Below, piece after piece: positions 53,621-63,498 of a DNA stretch of 64,000 nt (position 1 is the stretch's first letter; every line of letters starts with the position of its first letter). The stretch is from Bacillus chungangensis (GTDB lineage Bacteria; Bacillota; Bacilli; Bacillales; Bacillaceae_C): assembly GCF_030812995.1 (NCBI RefSeq), contig NZ_JAUSTT010000009.1, positions 89,745 to 153,744 on the forward strand, written 5' to 3'. A program made the position numbers and the translations under genes. The notes beneath the pieces are model-generated. The model was not told where the DNA came from. It did no database searches and worked only from the letters and a program-made list of their open reading frames with translations.

Positions 53621-54814
53621 GTGGATAAACATTACAAAGTAGTAATCGTTGGCGGAGGTTCAGCAGGCATTTCTGTTGCAGCTCGCTTGGTAAAAGATTC
53701 CAAAAGTTTAGAGAGAAAAGTAGCCATTATCGATCCAGCCGACAAACACTATTATCAGCCTTTATGGACACTCGTTGGCGGCGGTATTTCCAAAAAAGAA
53801 AACTCTGAACGTGATATGAAATCCGTCATTCCTAAAGACGCTATTTGGATTCAGGATGCCGTAGACTCCTTTGAGCCGGATCAACATTTTATTTCTACTG
53901 AAAGCGGGAGAAAAATTTCTTATGACTACTTAGTCGTTGCGGCTGGAATCGATGTCCATTGGGATGGGATTAAAGGGCTGAAGGAAACACTTGGCAAAAA
54001 CAACGTTTGCAGCAACTATTCCTATGAGCACGTTGATTATACATGGGAAGTCATTCGAGATTTTGAAGGCGGGCAAGCGGTTTTTAGCCATCCAAATACC
54101 CCTATCAAATGTGGAGGGGCACCGCAAAAAATAATGTATTTAGCAGATGACTATTTTTGCAAAGCAGGGGTAAGAGAAAAAACAAATATCATCTTCGGCT
54201 CTGCCAATGAAGCTATTTTTGATGTATTAAAATATCGCCAATCCCTAGAAAAAGTGATTGAAAAAAAAGGTATTACAGTGAATTTTGGCTGTCATTTAAT
54301 TGAAGTGCGTGCTGCACAAAAAGAAGCAGTATTTGAACATCTTGCAACAGGGGAACAGGAAGTGATCAAATACGACATGCTTCACGCGGTTCCTCCCATG
54401 CAAGCACCTGCCTTTATTAAAAAAAGTGCTTTAGCAGACAGCAGCGGCTGGGTAGATGTTCATCCATATACGCTTCAGCACAAACGGTATAAGAATGTGT
54501 TTGGATTAGGCGATAATAGCAACCTGCCAACTTCTAAGACTGGCGCTGCTATTCGCAAGCAAGCTCCTGTTGTTGTAAAAAATCTTTTGAACATGGTAAG
54601 CGGAAAACCACTGGATGCACGATATGATGGATACAGCTCTTGCCCCATTGTCACTGGCTACAACCGGCTTATTCTAGCAGAATTTAATTATGATAAAGAG
54701 CCTGCTGAATCGTTTCCTATCAATCAAGCAAAAGAGCGCATGAGCATGTTTATGATGAAAAAATACTTTCTTCCAGCAATGTATTGGAATGGCATGTTGA
54801 AAGGGATCATGTAA
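53621..54814 (+). CDS. sqr: Sulfide:quinone oxidoreductase
   Basis: 397-residue FAD enzyme that oxidises sulfide and passes electrons to the quinone pool, giving persulfide or polysulfide. N-terminal FAD fold VVIVGGGSAGISVAARL (G11-G16), YYQPLWTLVGGG, second nucleotide-site VVAAGIDVHWDGI, and the NVFGLGDNSNLPTSKTGAAI FAD segment. Redox Cys candidates: Cys164 (IKCGGAPQK) and a C-terminal Cys near 350 (SSCPIVTGYNRL); Cys130 and Cys180 are also present. It matches the SQRDL-like (type II) group. GTG start with AAGGGGGAGGG upstream. First gene of a sulfide-handling cluster. Confidence 0.93.
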   Translation: MDKHYKVVIVGGGSAGISVAARLVKDSKSLERKVAIIDPADKHYYQPLWTLVGGGISKKENSERDMKSVIPKDAIWIQDAVDSFEPDQHFISTESGRKISYDYLVVAAGIDVHWDGIKGLKETLGKNNVCSNYSYEHVDYTWEVIRDFEGGQAVFSHPNTPIKCGGAPQKIMYLADDYFCKAGVREKTNIIFGSANEAIFDVLKYRQSLEKVIEKKGITVNFGCHLIEVRAAQKEAVFEHLATGEQEVIKYDMLHAVPPMQAPAFIKKSALADSSGWVDVHPYTLQHKRYKNVFGLGDNSNLPTSKTGAAIRKQAPVVVKNLLNMVSGKPLDARYDGYSSCPIVTGYNRLILAEFNYDKEPAESFPINQAKERMSMFMMKKYFLPAMYWNGMLKGIM

Positions 54815-54957
54815 GGATAATGGAGCAAATTTCTAAAATCTTTCTACCAACACCATATTTAACATACATCATTAAATGAGCCTATCCAATTGCCGCGCAG
54901 TATGCTATAAAATTCTTTTTCAAAAAAATCATGATTATTGAAAGGAGAAAGGAAAAA

Positions 54958-56376
54958 ATGCTTCTACGATATTTTTATGATGAAAAATTAGCACATGCCT
55001 CTTATCTCGTGGGCTGTCAAGCATCAGGGGAAGCAATTGTCGTCGATCCATCTCGCAATATTGAACAATATGTAAAGGCTGCCGAAGCAGAAAAAGTGGA
55101 CATTGTCGCTGCAACAGAAACACATATTCATGCTGACTTTGTCTCAGGTGCAAGAGAGATCGCAGCTCGTTTTCAAGCAATACTCTATTTATCAGATGAA
55201 GGCGATGAAAATTGGAAATATCAAAACCTTGACGGCCTCCAAAGTCAACTCCTCAAAGATGGCGATGTTTTTAGTATTGGAAATATCGATTTTACAGTGA
55301 TGCATACTCCTGGACATACACCAGAAAGCATTTCTTTTCTTTTAACTGATCGGGGCGGAAAAGCAGACAAGCCAATGGGTATTTTTACAGGAGACTTCGT
55401 TTTTGTTGGCGACGTAGGAAGACCAGATTTGTTAGAAAAAGCTGCTGGTTTCACTGGAACCGCAGCAGCAGGCGCAAAAGATTTGTATTATTCACTTGAA
55501 CGCTTTAAAAAGCTGCCTGATTATTTACAAGTTTGGCCTGCCCATGGAGCGGGGAGTGCTTGTGGAAAAGCACTGGGCGCCATTCCCACCTCAACCGTTG
55601 GATATGAAAAGCAATTTAATTGGGCGCTGCAATTTTCTAATGAAGAGGCATTTGTGAAAGAGCTGCTTGATGGCCAGCCTGAACCGCCAACTTATTTTAA
55701 AATCATGAAACATGTGAATAAAGTTGGCCCTGCTCTCTTAAAAGACCTTGCCTTGCCGCAAGAGATTTCCATTGAAGAATTACAAGCGTCCATAACGAAT
55801 GGAAACACCGTGATTGATACAAGATCTGCAGAAGATTTTGCTCAGGGTCACTTGCCAGGATCGCTCAATATTCCGTTTACAAGATCGTTCCCAAACTGGG
55901 CGGGATGGCTTGTTGATTATAATCATCCCGTTTCTCTTGTTGCATCTTCTGAACGAATATCAGAAATTGTCCAGTCATTGCGATCGGTCGGAATCGATCA
56001 CATTCCTGCTTACGTACATGCAGATGCCATTTCAGCATCAGCAAACATTACTTTACAAAGCAGCCGCTCCGTATCGCCAAAAGAGATGCTAAAACAGCTA
56101 GAAGCAAAGAACGTCCACCTTCTCGATGTGCGCGGCTTAAATGAATGGAAGGAAGGGAATCTTCCGGGGGCAATCCATATCATGTTAGGGACATTGCCAA
56201 ATCGACTCACAGAAGTACCTGCTGATCAGAAAAAGCCGATTGTCGTATATTGCGCTTCAGGCGTCAGGTCTGCTATTGGCGTCAGCATTCTCCAAGCCAA
56301 TGGCATTGAAAATGTGTTGAATTTAGATGGTGGAATCGAACGTTGGCAAGCAGAAGTTGAAACATTAGGTGTGTAA
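54958..56376 (+). CDS. cstB: Persulfide dioxygenase-rhodanese fusion (CstB-like)
   Basis: 472 residues from ATG 54958 (AAAGGAG upstream). N-terminal metallo-beta-lactamase fold dioxygenase (about 1-240): THIHADF (His56/His58), HTPGHTPESISFLL, TGDFVFVGDVGRPDL with ligand Asp, typical of ETHE1-type mononuclear iron enzymes; Phe61 replaces a second-metal His not needed in that class. Then a rhodanese repeat without active Cys (about 280-350; VSLVASSERIS) and a second rhodanese (about 385-470) with active-site Cys in VVYCASGVRSAIG. The same layout as Staphylococcus CstB, which turns SQR persulfide into thiosulfate or sulfite. Confidence 0.93.
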   Translation: MLLRYFYDEKLAHASYLVGCQASGEAIVVDPSRNIEQYVKAAEAEKVDIVAATETHIHADFVSGAREIAARFQAILYLSDEGDENWKYQNLDGLQSQLLKDGDVFSIGNIDFTVMHTPGHTPESISFLLTDRGGKADKPMGIFTGDFVFVGDVGRPDLLEKAAGFTGTAAAGAKDLYYSLERFKKLPDYLQVWPAHGAGSACGKALGAIPTSTVGYEKQFNWALQFSNEEAFVKELLDGQPEPPTYFKIMKHVNKVGPALLKDLALPQEISIEELQASITNGNTVIDTRSAEDFAQGHLPGSLNIPFTRSFPNWAGWLVDYNHPVSLVASSERISEIVQSLRSVGIDHIPAYVHADAISASANITLQSSRSVSPKEMLKQLEAKNVHLLDVRGLNEWKEGNLPGAIHIMLGTLPNRLTEVPADQKKPIVVYCASGVRSAIGVSILQANGIENVLNLDGGIERWQAEVETLGV

Positions 56377-56403
56377 TTCCTTAGAGATCGCATAACTGCA
56401 TAA

Positions 56404-56447
56404 AGATCCTTGCCTGCAAGTATCCATCTAGGATTTTTATTTTTCGT
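56404..56447 (+). terminator. Weak terminator after the cstB-like gene
   Basis: AGATCCT ... AGGAT enclosing a TTGC-ct-GCAA stem, then TTTTATTTTT. Termination here is plausible but the outer stem is short. Confidence 0.4.
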
Positions 56448-56623
56448 CTTATTCACGCCTCCTCCATTTAGAAGAAAATAAGTGAACTCTCTCAGCCAAT
56501 CTATTCCACATCTAGTACTTCTAATCCTTCTAACGCTTGAGGTAGGATTCTTGACTTGCCAGTGAGATGTGGGATAAAAAGAAACTATTGTTGAACTTTA
56601 CAAATTCTATTTGGAGGTGCGCG

Positions 56624-57652
56624 ATGAATCCAACATTAGCAATCGAGAATAAGTATTTAAAGCAAATATTCGAAAGCATTCAAGATGGCATTATTATTAT
56701 GGATCACTTGCGGACAATCTTAATGATGAACCCGTCAGCCAAACGATTAACTGGTTGGCAACTAGGAGGAAAAGTCCCGTACTGCTCCTTTTGCCAAAAC
56801 AGAAAACGTAAGCATGATGAAGATAAATGTTATTTAATTGCGAAAGATGAAGTTCCTTATTTTTTATCAGAAATGCCTACCTACCATGGCGAAAAAATTA
56901 ATGTCGAGATGAGTACAGCGCTTATGTTTCATGATCAATATACCGGGAAGAAAGAATATTTGCTCGTTCTCCGCGACCAGCGTTTAAAGAAAAAAGAAGA
57001 AGAAGCATACGTATCTAAATTAATGATTCAAAAGCTTATTGAAGTGCAGGAAAATGAACATAAGCGCCTTGCTCAGGAACTGCATGATGGCGTTGGTCAA
57101 TCATTATATACAATTTCTGTTGCCTTGCAGGCGATCGAACCTTATGTGAATGAGGAAAAAATCGCCGATTATTTAAGTGAAGTGCGTACAGAATTAGATA
57201 AAGTGATGAAGGATGTAAAAGCGTATTCTTATCAGCTTCGCCCACAAAGCCTCGATCGCCTTGGCTTGATTCCAACCATCGAAAGTCTTATTTCTACTAT
57301 GACATTGAATAGAGATAAGCCTGATATCGTCTTTGATGCTAATGTCAAACAGCAGCTTCCTTCAACTGTGGAAATTAATCTATATCGTGTGATCCAAGAA
57401 GCTTTGCACAATATCATAAAATATGCCAAAGCTACGAAAGTAACAATCGAATTAAAACAACAGCAAACAGCGTTAAAGCTTCTTATTCAAGATAACGGAG
57501 TGGGCTTCGATCAAAGTACGATTTTAAAAGGACTCGGTTTAAAGCATATGTCCGAACGTATTGATCAAATCAATGGAACGTTTGTTATTGATACAACTAT
57601 TGGTGAAGGAACTGTGATTCATGTGAACATTCCAAATGAGGTGATGGAGTAA
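56624..57652 (+). CDS. Sensor histidine kinase with cysteine-bearing PAS domain (NarL-type)
   Basis: 342 residues from ATG 56624 (GGAGGTG upstream; the longer frame is not supported). PAS domain about 10-115 carries C54-x2-C57-x11-C69 (VPYCSFCQNRKRKHDEDKCY), recalling the Cys-rich PAS domains that hold Fe-S clusters in NreB-type oxygen sensors. HisKA_3 dimerisation with His154 (KRLAQELHDGVGQSLYTISV); HATPase with VIQEALHNIIKYAKA, DNGVGFD and KGLGLKHMSERI. No membrane segment, so a soluble sensor. Followed at once by its response regulator and a TauE exporter, downstream of SQR/CstB. Signal not known. Confidence 0.92.
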   Translation: MNPTLAIENKYLKQIFESIQDGIIIMDHLRTILMMNPSAKRLTGWQLGGKVPYCSFCQNRKRKHDEDKCYLIAKDEVPYFLSEMPTYHGEKINVEMSTALMFHDQYTGKKEYLLVLRDQRLKKKEEEAYVSKLMIQKLIEVQENEHKRLAQELHDGVGQSLYTISVALQAIEPYVNEEKIADYLSEVRTELDKVMKDVKAYSYQLRPQSLDRLGLIPTIESLISTMTLNRDKPDIVFDANVKQQLPSTVEINLYRVIQEALHNIIKYAKATKVTIELKQQQTALKLLIQDNGVGFDQSTILKGLGLKHMSERIDQINGTFVIDTTIGEGTVIHVNIPNEVME

Positions 57653-57653
57653 A

Positions 57654-58292
57654 GTGATAAAAGTCATGGTTGTCGATGATCATGTCTTAATACGAAAAGG
57701 CCTTATCTTATTATTAGAGCTTTACCCTGAGATTTCTATCATTGGGGAAGCTGGGAATGGCAATGAAGCAATTACAACTGCACTCAGAACAAATCCAGAT
57801 GTCATCCTGATGGATATTTCAATGCCGAGCGGATTAGACGGCTATACTGCAGCCAAAAATATCATAAGCGATCTCCCGCATACAAAAATTATTTTATTAA
57901 CGATGCATGATGAAGAAGTATATATCCAAAAAGCGATTCAAGTTCGAGCGCATGGCTATATTTTAAAGAAGAGTCAAGGAAATGAGCTGTATGAAGCAAT
58001 CAGATCAGTATATAACGGAAAACGTTTTTATAAAGTTGGAGTGCCAGAGGAGCAGCTCCAGAAAATGTTTGCAGCAGAAAAGCCGCGGTCTATTTTAACA
58101 ATACGTGAACAAGAAATTGTACATTTGACCATCTTAGGGTTTACCAATAAGCAAGTGTCGGAAAAATTGGTGATCAGTCCAAAAACAGTAGAAAATCATA
58201 AATCAAATATTATGCAAAAACTACGTTTAAAAGATAAACATGAATTAATCCAATATGGACTAAATAATGGCTATTTAGAGCTTTGGAAATGA
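57654..58292 (+). CDS. LuxR/NarL-family response regulator
   Basis: 212 residues. Receiver domain with D8/D9, phospho-acceptor Asp54 (VILMDISMPSGLDG), Thr in LLTMHDEE and Lys in YILKKSQG; C-terminal NarL/LuxR helix-turn-helix (LTIREQEIVHLTILGFTNKQ, VSEKLVISPKTVENHKSNIM). GTG start lies 1 base after the kinase stop. DNA target not known; the neighbouring sulfur genes are obvious candidates. Confidence 0.94.
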   Translation: MIKVMVVDDHVLIRKGLILLLELYPEISIIGEAGNGNEAITTALRTNPDVILMDISMPSGLDGYTAAKNIISDLPHTKIILLTMHDEEVYIQKAIQVRAHGYILKKSQGNELYEAIRSVYNGKRFYKVGVPEEQLQKMFAAEKPRSILTIREQEIVHLTILGFTNKQVSEKLVISPKTVENHKSNIMQKLRLKDKHELIQYGLNNGYLELWK

Positions 58293-58371
58293 CCGTATTC
58301 CTTTAGCAGCTTCTTTTTTTCATCACGCTGTTAGAGGTTTTTTTATTTAGTAAACGAATGGAGTGGAAGGC

Positions 58372-59151
58372 ATGGACATCCTATTTTTTATTGTGATTTT
58401 TCTTATTGGTTTTATCGGTTCCTTTATCTCAGGAATGGTTGGCATTGGCGGGTCGATTATCAAGTATCCAATGTTGCTATACCTTCCTCCATTGTTTGGT
58501 TTAGCTGCTTTTACTGCTCATGATGTATCTGGGATCAGTGCAGTACAGGTTTTTTTCGCTACAATTGGCGGTATTTGGGCTTATCGAAAAGGAGGATATT
58601 TAAATAAGCAGCTCATTCTATACATGGGAACGAGTATTTTACTTGGCGGGCTGATTGGCGGATATAGTTCGCGTTTGCTGTCCGAAGGAGCCATTAACGT
58701 CATTTATGCTGTCTTAGCCACACTTGCTGTTATCATGATGCTTGTACCAAAGAAAAACAATGAAGAGATCCCAATAGATCAAGTATCTTTTCCTAAAGGA
58801 CTTGCTGCTTTTTTGGCCTTCATTATTGGGACTGCCACTGGCATCGTCGGAGCTGCTGGTGCATTTATTCTTGTCCCTGTCATGCTTGTGATACTCAAAA
58901 TCCCAACACGTATGACGATTGCTAGTTCACTAGCCATCACATTTATTTCTTCAATTGGCACTACCATTGGCAAGGCAGTAACTGGACAGATTATCTTCGT
59001 ACCAGCTGTTATCATGATTATTGCAAGTTTGATCGCTGCACCAATGGGAGCAGCAATCGGAAAAAAAGTAAATACGACGATTCTGCAATGGATATTATCT
59101 ATTATCATTTTAGCAACTGCTTTAAAAATTTGGTGGCAGATTCTTTCTTGA
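58372..59151 (+). CDS. TauE/SafE-family sulfite/sulfur-anion exporter
   Basis: 259 residues from ATG 58372 (GGAG 8 bases upstream; a GTG at 58363 is weaker). About eight membrane helices. Family motifs: [19 protein letters not shown] in the first half and its internal repeat [20 protein letters not shown] in the second half (inverted duplication typical of TauE). Probably exports sulfite, thiosulfate or a related anion made by the SQR/CstB pathway. Directly downstream of the two-component system, 79 bases away. Confidence 0.9.
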   Translation: MDILFFIVIFLIGFIGSFISGMVGIGGSIIKYPMLLYLPPLFGLAAFTAHDVSGISAVQVFFATIGGIWAYRKGGYLNKQLILYMGTSILLGGLIGGYSSRLLSEGAINVIYAVLATLAVIMMLVPKKNNEEIPIDQVSFPKGLAAFLAFIIGTATGIVGAAGAFILVPVMLVILKIPTRMTIASSLAITFISSIGTTIGKAVTGQIIFVPAVIMIIASLIAAPMGAAIGKKVNTTILQWILSIIILATALKIWWQILS

Positions 59152-59185
59152 CTTCGGTAGGGAAAGGCACCCGCTGAAGGCGGGG

Positions 59186-59749
59186 CTACTGATTCATGTT
59201 ACTTAACGTTTTTTTCACGCTTTCATAAACGGTTGTCCACATTTGTGTATCATTCACATATTTTTTCGTCATTGCCGCAATCATTTCTTTGCGTTTTTCG
59301 TCAAAGGACGGATCGTCTTTAGCAGGCAGAGATGACATTGTTTGTTCAACAAAAGATTGAACTTCCTTTGCTCTAGGCCCCCATACTGCTTTTTCTTCCC
59401 CATCTTGATCAAGAAAAATAAAAATTGGAATCGATCGCGATGTGCCGTTTGTCAAATATTGATCCATTAACTCCAAATTTTGGTCGCGAAGCAAAATGCG
59501 GACTTCCATTTCACTTTTCTCCGCTATTTTAAGTAAAATAGGCAGATTCATCATCGCATCGCCGCACCAATCTTCTGTTAACACGATCACCCGTAATTTT
59601 TCTGCACACAAAGCTTGAAAAAATGCGTGATCGTCCGAAGGGACATGGAATCCTTCATAAATTTTTGCTGTGTTTTCTTTATGTGTTTGCATTCCTTTTA
59701 GATACGCTTCTGGCGATATTCCTTTTTCAAACCAATCTGTTAATGTCAT
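59186..59749 (-). CDS. Thioredoxin-like protein with WCGDA motif
   Basis: 187 residues, thioredoxin fold of the Thioredoxin_9/YbbN-like bacillary group: KLRVIVLTEDWCGDAMMNLP, SRSIPIFIFLDQDGEEKAVW. The active site has one Cys (W-C-G-D) instead of C-x2-C, so classical disulfide reduction is unlikely; a monothiol or bacillithiol-related role is possible. The C-terminal 60 residues are helical. Own ribosome site; convergent with the exporter gene. Confidence 0.85.
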   Translation of the reverse strand: MTLTDWFEKGISPEAYLKGMQTHKENTAKIYEGFHVPSDDHAFFQALCAEKLRVIVLTEDWCGDAMMNLPILLKIAEKSEMEVRILLRDQNLELMDQYLTNGTSRSIPIFIFLDQDGEEKAVWGPRAKEVQSFVEQTMSSLPAKDDPSFDEKRKEMIAAMTKKYVNDTQMWTTVYESVKKTLSNMNQ

Positions 59750-59765
59750 GCTTGTTCCCTCCCCT

Positions 59766-59808
59766 TAAAAAATAGTGAAAGCCTCCCTGCCAATGATTGA
59801 CAGGAGGC
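59766..59808 (-). terminator. Terminator of the gatCAB operon
   Basis: Minus-strand GCCTCCTG-N10-CAGGGAGGC (one bulged base), followed by TTTCACTATTTTTT. Confidence 0.7.
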
Positions 59809-59824
59809 TATTTTTACTACGGAA

Positions 59825-61255
59825 TTATCGTTTGTTCATTTCTTCAAGAAGCAGCTTATTCACCATTGGCGGATTCGCTTGACCGCGTGTTGCTTTCATG
59901 ACTTGACCAACGAGGAAGCCAAGTGCACGATCTTTTCCGTTTTTAAAATCTTCAATAGATTGTTGATTGTTATCAAGAATTTCGGTAATAATTTTTAGAA
60001 GCTCGCCTTCATCAGAAATTTGCACAAGGCCTTTTTCTTTGACGATTTTTTCAGGATCGCCGCCTTTTTCAACAAGCTCCTTGAACACTTTCTTCGCAAT
60101 TTTAGAAGAGATTGTTCCCTTTTCAATAAGCTTGATCATGCCAGCTAGATTTTCTGGAGTAAGGGCAACCTCATGCAATTCTTTTTGCTCTGCATTTAAA
60201 TAAGCAGATACATCCCCCATTAGCCAGTTTGAAGCAAGCTTTGCATCTGCACCAGCTTCGATCGCTGCTTCAAAGAAATCTGACATATCTTTTGTTAACG
60301 TTAGAACCATTGCATCATAGGCAGGCAAGCCAAGTTCTTCTATATAGCGTTTTTTCCGTTCATCTGGAAGTTCTGGAATTTCAGAACGAACTCGTGCTTT
60401 CCACTCTTCATCAATATAAAGAGAAACTAAATCCGGTTCTGGGAAGTAGCGATAATCGTCTGCCCCTTCTTTTACACGCATCAAAGTAGTTTCACCCGTC
60501 GCTTCATCAAAGCGGCGTGTTTCCTGCTCAATGATGCCGCCAGCTAATAATACTTTTTCTTGGCGTTTTTGCTCAAATTCCAGCCCTCTGCGCACATAGT
60601 TAAAGGAGTTTAAATTTTTCAATTCAGCTTTTGTGCCGAATTCCTTTTGGCCAATTGGCCGAAGTGAAATGTTCGCATCACAGCGGAGAGAACCTTCCTC
60701 CATTTTACAATCGGAAACCCCTGTATATTGGATGATTGATTTTAGCTTTTCTAAATAAGCATAAGCTTCTTCAGGAGTGCGAATATCCGGCTCCGAAACA
60801 ATTTCAATCAGCGGCGTGCCTTGTCTATTCAAATCGACAAGCGAATAGCCGTCCTTCGTATGTGTCAGCTTGCCAGCATCTTCTTCTAGATGAATTCGAG
60901 TGATGCCGATTTTTTTCTTCTTGCCATCTACTTCAATTTCAATCCAGCCGTGTTCACCAATAGGCTTATCAAATTGAGAGATTTGGTAAGCTTTCGGATT
61001 GTCAGGATAAAAATAGTTTTTCCGATCGAATTTTGTATCTGTTGCAATTTGGCAATTTAATGCCATTGCTGCCTTCATGCCAAAATCAACTACTCGTTTA
61101 TTTAAAACAGGCAGCACCCCTGGGTAGCCAAGATCAATGACACTTGTATTCTTATTTGGCTCTGCGCCAAAATGAGCAGGCGCTGGAGAAAAGATTTTCG
61201 AATCTGTTTTTAATTCAACATGGACCTCTAGACCAATAATCGTTTCAAAGTTCAT
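59825..61255 (-). CDS. gatB: Asp/Glu-tRNA(Asn/Gln) amidotransferase subunit B
   Basis: 476 residues from ATG 61255, the standard GatB length; an in-frame GTG 9 bases upstream sits on the ribosome site AAGGGG. Catalytic-cradle domain with [40 protein letters not shown], and [20 protein letters not shown]; then the helical YqeY-like C-terminal tRNA-binding tail ([20 protein letters not shown] through [20 protein letters not shown]). Activates Glu-tRNA(Gln) or Asp-tRNA(Asn) for amidation by GatA ammonia. Last gene of gatCAB. Confidence 0.97.
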   Translation of the reverse strand: MNFETIIGLEVHVELKTDSKIFSPAPAHFGAEPNKNTSVIDLGYPGVLPVLNKRVVDFGMKAAMALNCQIATDTKFDRKNYFYPDNPKAYQISQFDKPIGEHGWIEIEVDGKKKKIGITRIHLEEDAGKLTHTKDGYSLVDLNRQGTPLIEIVSEPDIRTPEEAYAYLEKLKSIIQYTGVSDCKMEEGSLRCDANISLRPIGQKEFGTKAELKNLNSFNYVRRGLEFEQKRQEKVLLAGGIIEQETRRFDEATGETTLMRVKEGADDYRYFPEPDLVSLYIDEEWKARVRSEIPELPDERKKRYIEELGLPAYDAMVLTLTKDMSDFFEAAIEAGADAKLASNWLMGDVSAYLNAEQKELHEVALTPENLAGMIKLIEKGTISSKIAKKVFKELVEKGGDPEKIVKEKGLVQISDEGELLKIITEILDNNQQSIEDFKNGKDRALGFLVGQVMKATRGQANPPMVNKLLLEEMNKR

Positions 61256-61267
61256 TCTGTTCACCCC

Positions 61268-62725
61268 TTACAATTGTGGTTTTTGTTTATGGTAGTCTGT
61301 TGCCTGTTCGAAAGCATGCGCCACTCGATAGACTGTGCTTTCATCAAAATGCTTGCCAATGATTTGCAAGCCAAGAGGCAGCCCGTTTGTAAAACCGCAT
61401 GGAACAGAGATGCCTGGCAGCCCAGCAAGGTTCACAGGAATCGTTAAGAGATCGTTCGCATACATTGTCAACGGGTCGTCCATTGCCTCTCCAACTTTAT
61501 AAGCAGGTGTCGGAGTTGTAGGTCCGATAATCACATCATATTTTTCCAAAATATTTTCAAAATCATTTTTGATCAATGTCCGCACTTGTTGTGCTTTTTT
61601 ATAATAAGCATCATAATAGCCTGAGCTTAAAGCAAATGTACCTAGCATAATTCGGCGTTTTACTTCATCGCCAAACCCTTCTGAACGTGTTTTTGTATAA
61701 AGATCAGCTAAGTTATCAACATTTTCGGCACGGTAGCCGTATCGAATGCCATCGAAACGCGACAAGTTAGATGAGGCTTCCGAGGAACTAATAATATAAT
61801 AGGAAGCAACTCCGTATTTAGAATGCGGCAAGGATACTTCTTCCCACGTTGCTCCTAGACCTTCAAGCACCTTCAAAGCAGCTAGCACCGATTCGCGGAC
61901 TGCAGGATCAACACCTTCGCCAATATATTCTTTCGGAACAGCAATCTTCAATGATTTAATGTCGCCTGTCAACGCTTTTACATAATCATGAACCTCAATA
62001 TTTGCTGAGGTGGAATCATGTTGATCAACACCAGCAATCGCTTTGAGCAAATATGCATTATCTTCCACATTTCTTGTAATTGTGCCAATTTGATCAAGAG
62101 AAGATGCAAAAGCGACTAATCCGAAGCGAGAGACTCTTCCATATGTAGGTTTCATTCCAACAACACCACAGAAAGCCGCTGGCTGGCGAATCGAGCCGCC
62201 TGTGTCAGAACCGAGAGAAAATGGAATTTCTCCAGCTGCTACTGCTGCTGCAGAGCCGCCTGAAGAACCGCCTGATATCGTCTCCAAGTTCCATGGGTTG
62301 TATGTTTTATGAAATGCTGAAGTCTCTGTTGATGAACCCATTGCAAATTCATCCATGTTTAATTTTCCAATCGTAATCGTACGTGCGTTATGTAGCTTCT
62401 GTACAACTGTTGCATCGTAAATTGGATCAAAATTTTCCAGCATTTTACTAGCACAAGTAGTAACAATTCCCTTTGTAACGATGTTATCTTTTAGGCCAAT
62501 CGGCATACCAAACAGGACATGATCTGCTGATTCTGTTCCTTGCTGTTCATCAAGCTCCTTTGCTTTCGCACGAGCATTTTCCTCGTCTAATGCCAAAAAA
62601 GCCTTCACCTTGTCATCTACTTCTTGAATTCTTTTATAAGACTCGTCTACAAGCTCTGATACCTTTACTTCTTTCTTTTGAATCAGCTCATGTAGATCGG
62701 CTACTTTATGATCGAATAATGACAT
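61268..62725 (-). CDS. gatA: Asp/Glu-tRNA(Asn/Gln) amidotransferase subunit A
   Basis: 485 residues, an amidase-signature glutaminase that supplies ammonia from glutamine. Catalytic triad Lys79 ([11 protein letters not shown]), cis-Ser154 ([15 protein letters not shown]) and Ser178 ([13 protein letters not shown]). Length and triad positions equal B. subtilis GatA. Ends 12 bases before GatB starts. Confidence 0.98.
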   Translation of the reverse strand: MSLFDHKVADLHELIQKKEVKVSELVDESYKRIQEVDDKVKAFLALDEENARAKAKELDEQQGTESADHVLFGMPIGLKDNIVTKGIVTTCASKMLENFDPIYDATVVQKLHNARTITIGKLNMDEFAMGSSTETSAFHKTYNPWNLETISGGSSGGSAAAVAAGEIPFSLGSDTGGSIRQPAAFCGVVGMKPTYGRVSRFGLVAFASSLDQIGTITRNVEDNAYLLKAIAGVDQHDSTSANIEVHDYVKALTGDIKSLKIAVPKEYIGEGVDPAVRESVLAALKVLEGLGATWEEVSLPHSKYGVASYYIISSSEASSNLSRFDGIRYGYRAENVDNLADLYTKTRSEGFGDEVKRRIMLGTFALSSGYYDAYYKKAQQVRTLIKNDFENILEKYDVIIGPTTPTPAYKVGEAMDDPLTMYANDLLTIPVNLAGLPGISVPCGFTNGLPLGLQIIGKHFDESTVYRVAHAFEQATDYHKQKPQL

Positions 62726-62737
62726 GCTTGTCCCCCC

Positions 62738-63028
62738 TTATTCCAAAATTGATGGAACTTTAATTTGACCATCTTGATGCTCTGGTACATTTTTAAATAA
62801 TTCTTCGTATGATAAGCCTTGTTCCGCAACATCTTCTCGAAAGACATTTTTCATCTCTATCACATGAGACGTTGGCTCCACGTTTGTCGTATCTACTTCA
62901 TTTAATGTTTCAGCAAGCTGAATCATACCGTCCAGCTGTTCAGCAAATACTTCAGCTTGCTCATCATTTATCTCCAGTCTAGCTAAGTGAGAAACATGCT
63001 TCACTTGTTCTTTTGTAATCCTTGACAA
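62738..63028 (-). CDS. gatC: Asp/Glu-tRNA(Asn/Gln) amidotransferase subunit C
   Basis: 96 residues from TTG 63028 (GGAGGTG 6 bases upstream), the usual GatC length; longer in-frame starts add non-conserved sequence. Pattern: [40 protein letters not shown], and the final [20 protein letters not shown]. GatC wraps round GatA and stabilises the complex. First gene of the operon. Confidence 0.96.
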   Translation of the reverse strand: MSRITKEQVKHVSHLARLEINDEQAEVFAEQLDGMIQLAETLNEVDTTNVEPTSHVIEMKNVFREDVAEQGLSYEELFKNVPEHQDGQIKVPSILE

Positions 63029-63071
63029 TCCAATCACCTCCACGATTATTCGAACACTTACAATCCTTTTG

Positions 63072-63101
63072 ATAATATCAGAAAATAGCATAACTAAGCA
63101 A
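63072..63101 (-). promoter_or_regulatory. Probable promoter of gatCAB
   Basis: Minus-strand TTGCTT, 18 bases, TATTAT, about 45 bases before the gatC start. No T-box or other leader motif seen. Confidence 0.5.
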
Positions 63102-63239
63102 GAGCACAAGCATTTCTCCTCATACGCCGACAACGCAATCAGCACAGTTTGAGCACGATGGAAACGGTAAATCCCCCTCGCATTTACGTCCCTACCAATA
63201 AGTACTAAATGAAACAAAAAAGGAGAAAACGGAATGCTT

Positions 63240-63498
63240 CTATGCTAAATTGCAGTGTTATGCCCTATACACGATCAATCGTTATCTTGATAGACTGCCT
63301 CTTCAAGTAAAGTTTTAAATAGTTATTCTGATTAATAAGTTTCTCCGTTGCCAAAATCTTATAAAACTCTATAAGAAATTGTTTGCTTCCCTGTTCTACG
63401 TATCCGATTTTGCCGAAGCTACTCTCGTTTGGTGTAACACTCCGAGGGCGTAAATTCCGATGCAACGAATCGTACATATTAGCAATAACTTTTAGGTG
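63240..63498 (-). ncRNA. IS605-type right end / predicted omega RNA scaffold
   Basis: The 260 bases after the tnpB stop carry the type of structured tail that follows IS605-family tnpB genes: ...CGGAATTTACGCCC..., CCTCGGAGTGTTACAC, GAGAGTAGCTTCGGCAA. In active elements this is transcribed as the guide-scaffold RNA of TnpB. The boundary near the sequence TCAAGATAACG (63270-63280) is a guess. Confidence 0.45.

Noticed and set aside
63029..63239. T-box or other riboswitch upstream of gatCAB
   Set aside because: No T-box bulge sequence, specifier stem or terminator/antiterminator pair recognised; only a plain promoter.
63265..63477. 70-residue open frame after tnpB
   Set aside because: It lies in the IS605-type right-end RNA region, has no ribosome site, and the sequence fits a structured RNA better than a protein.
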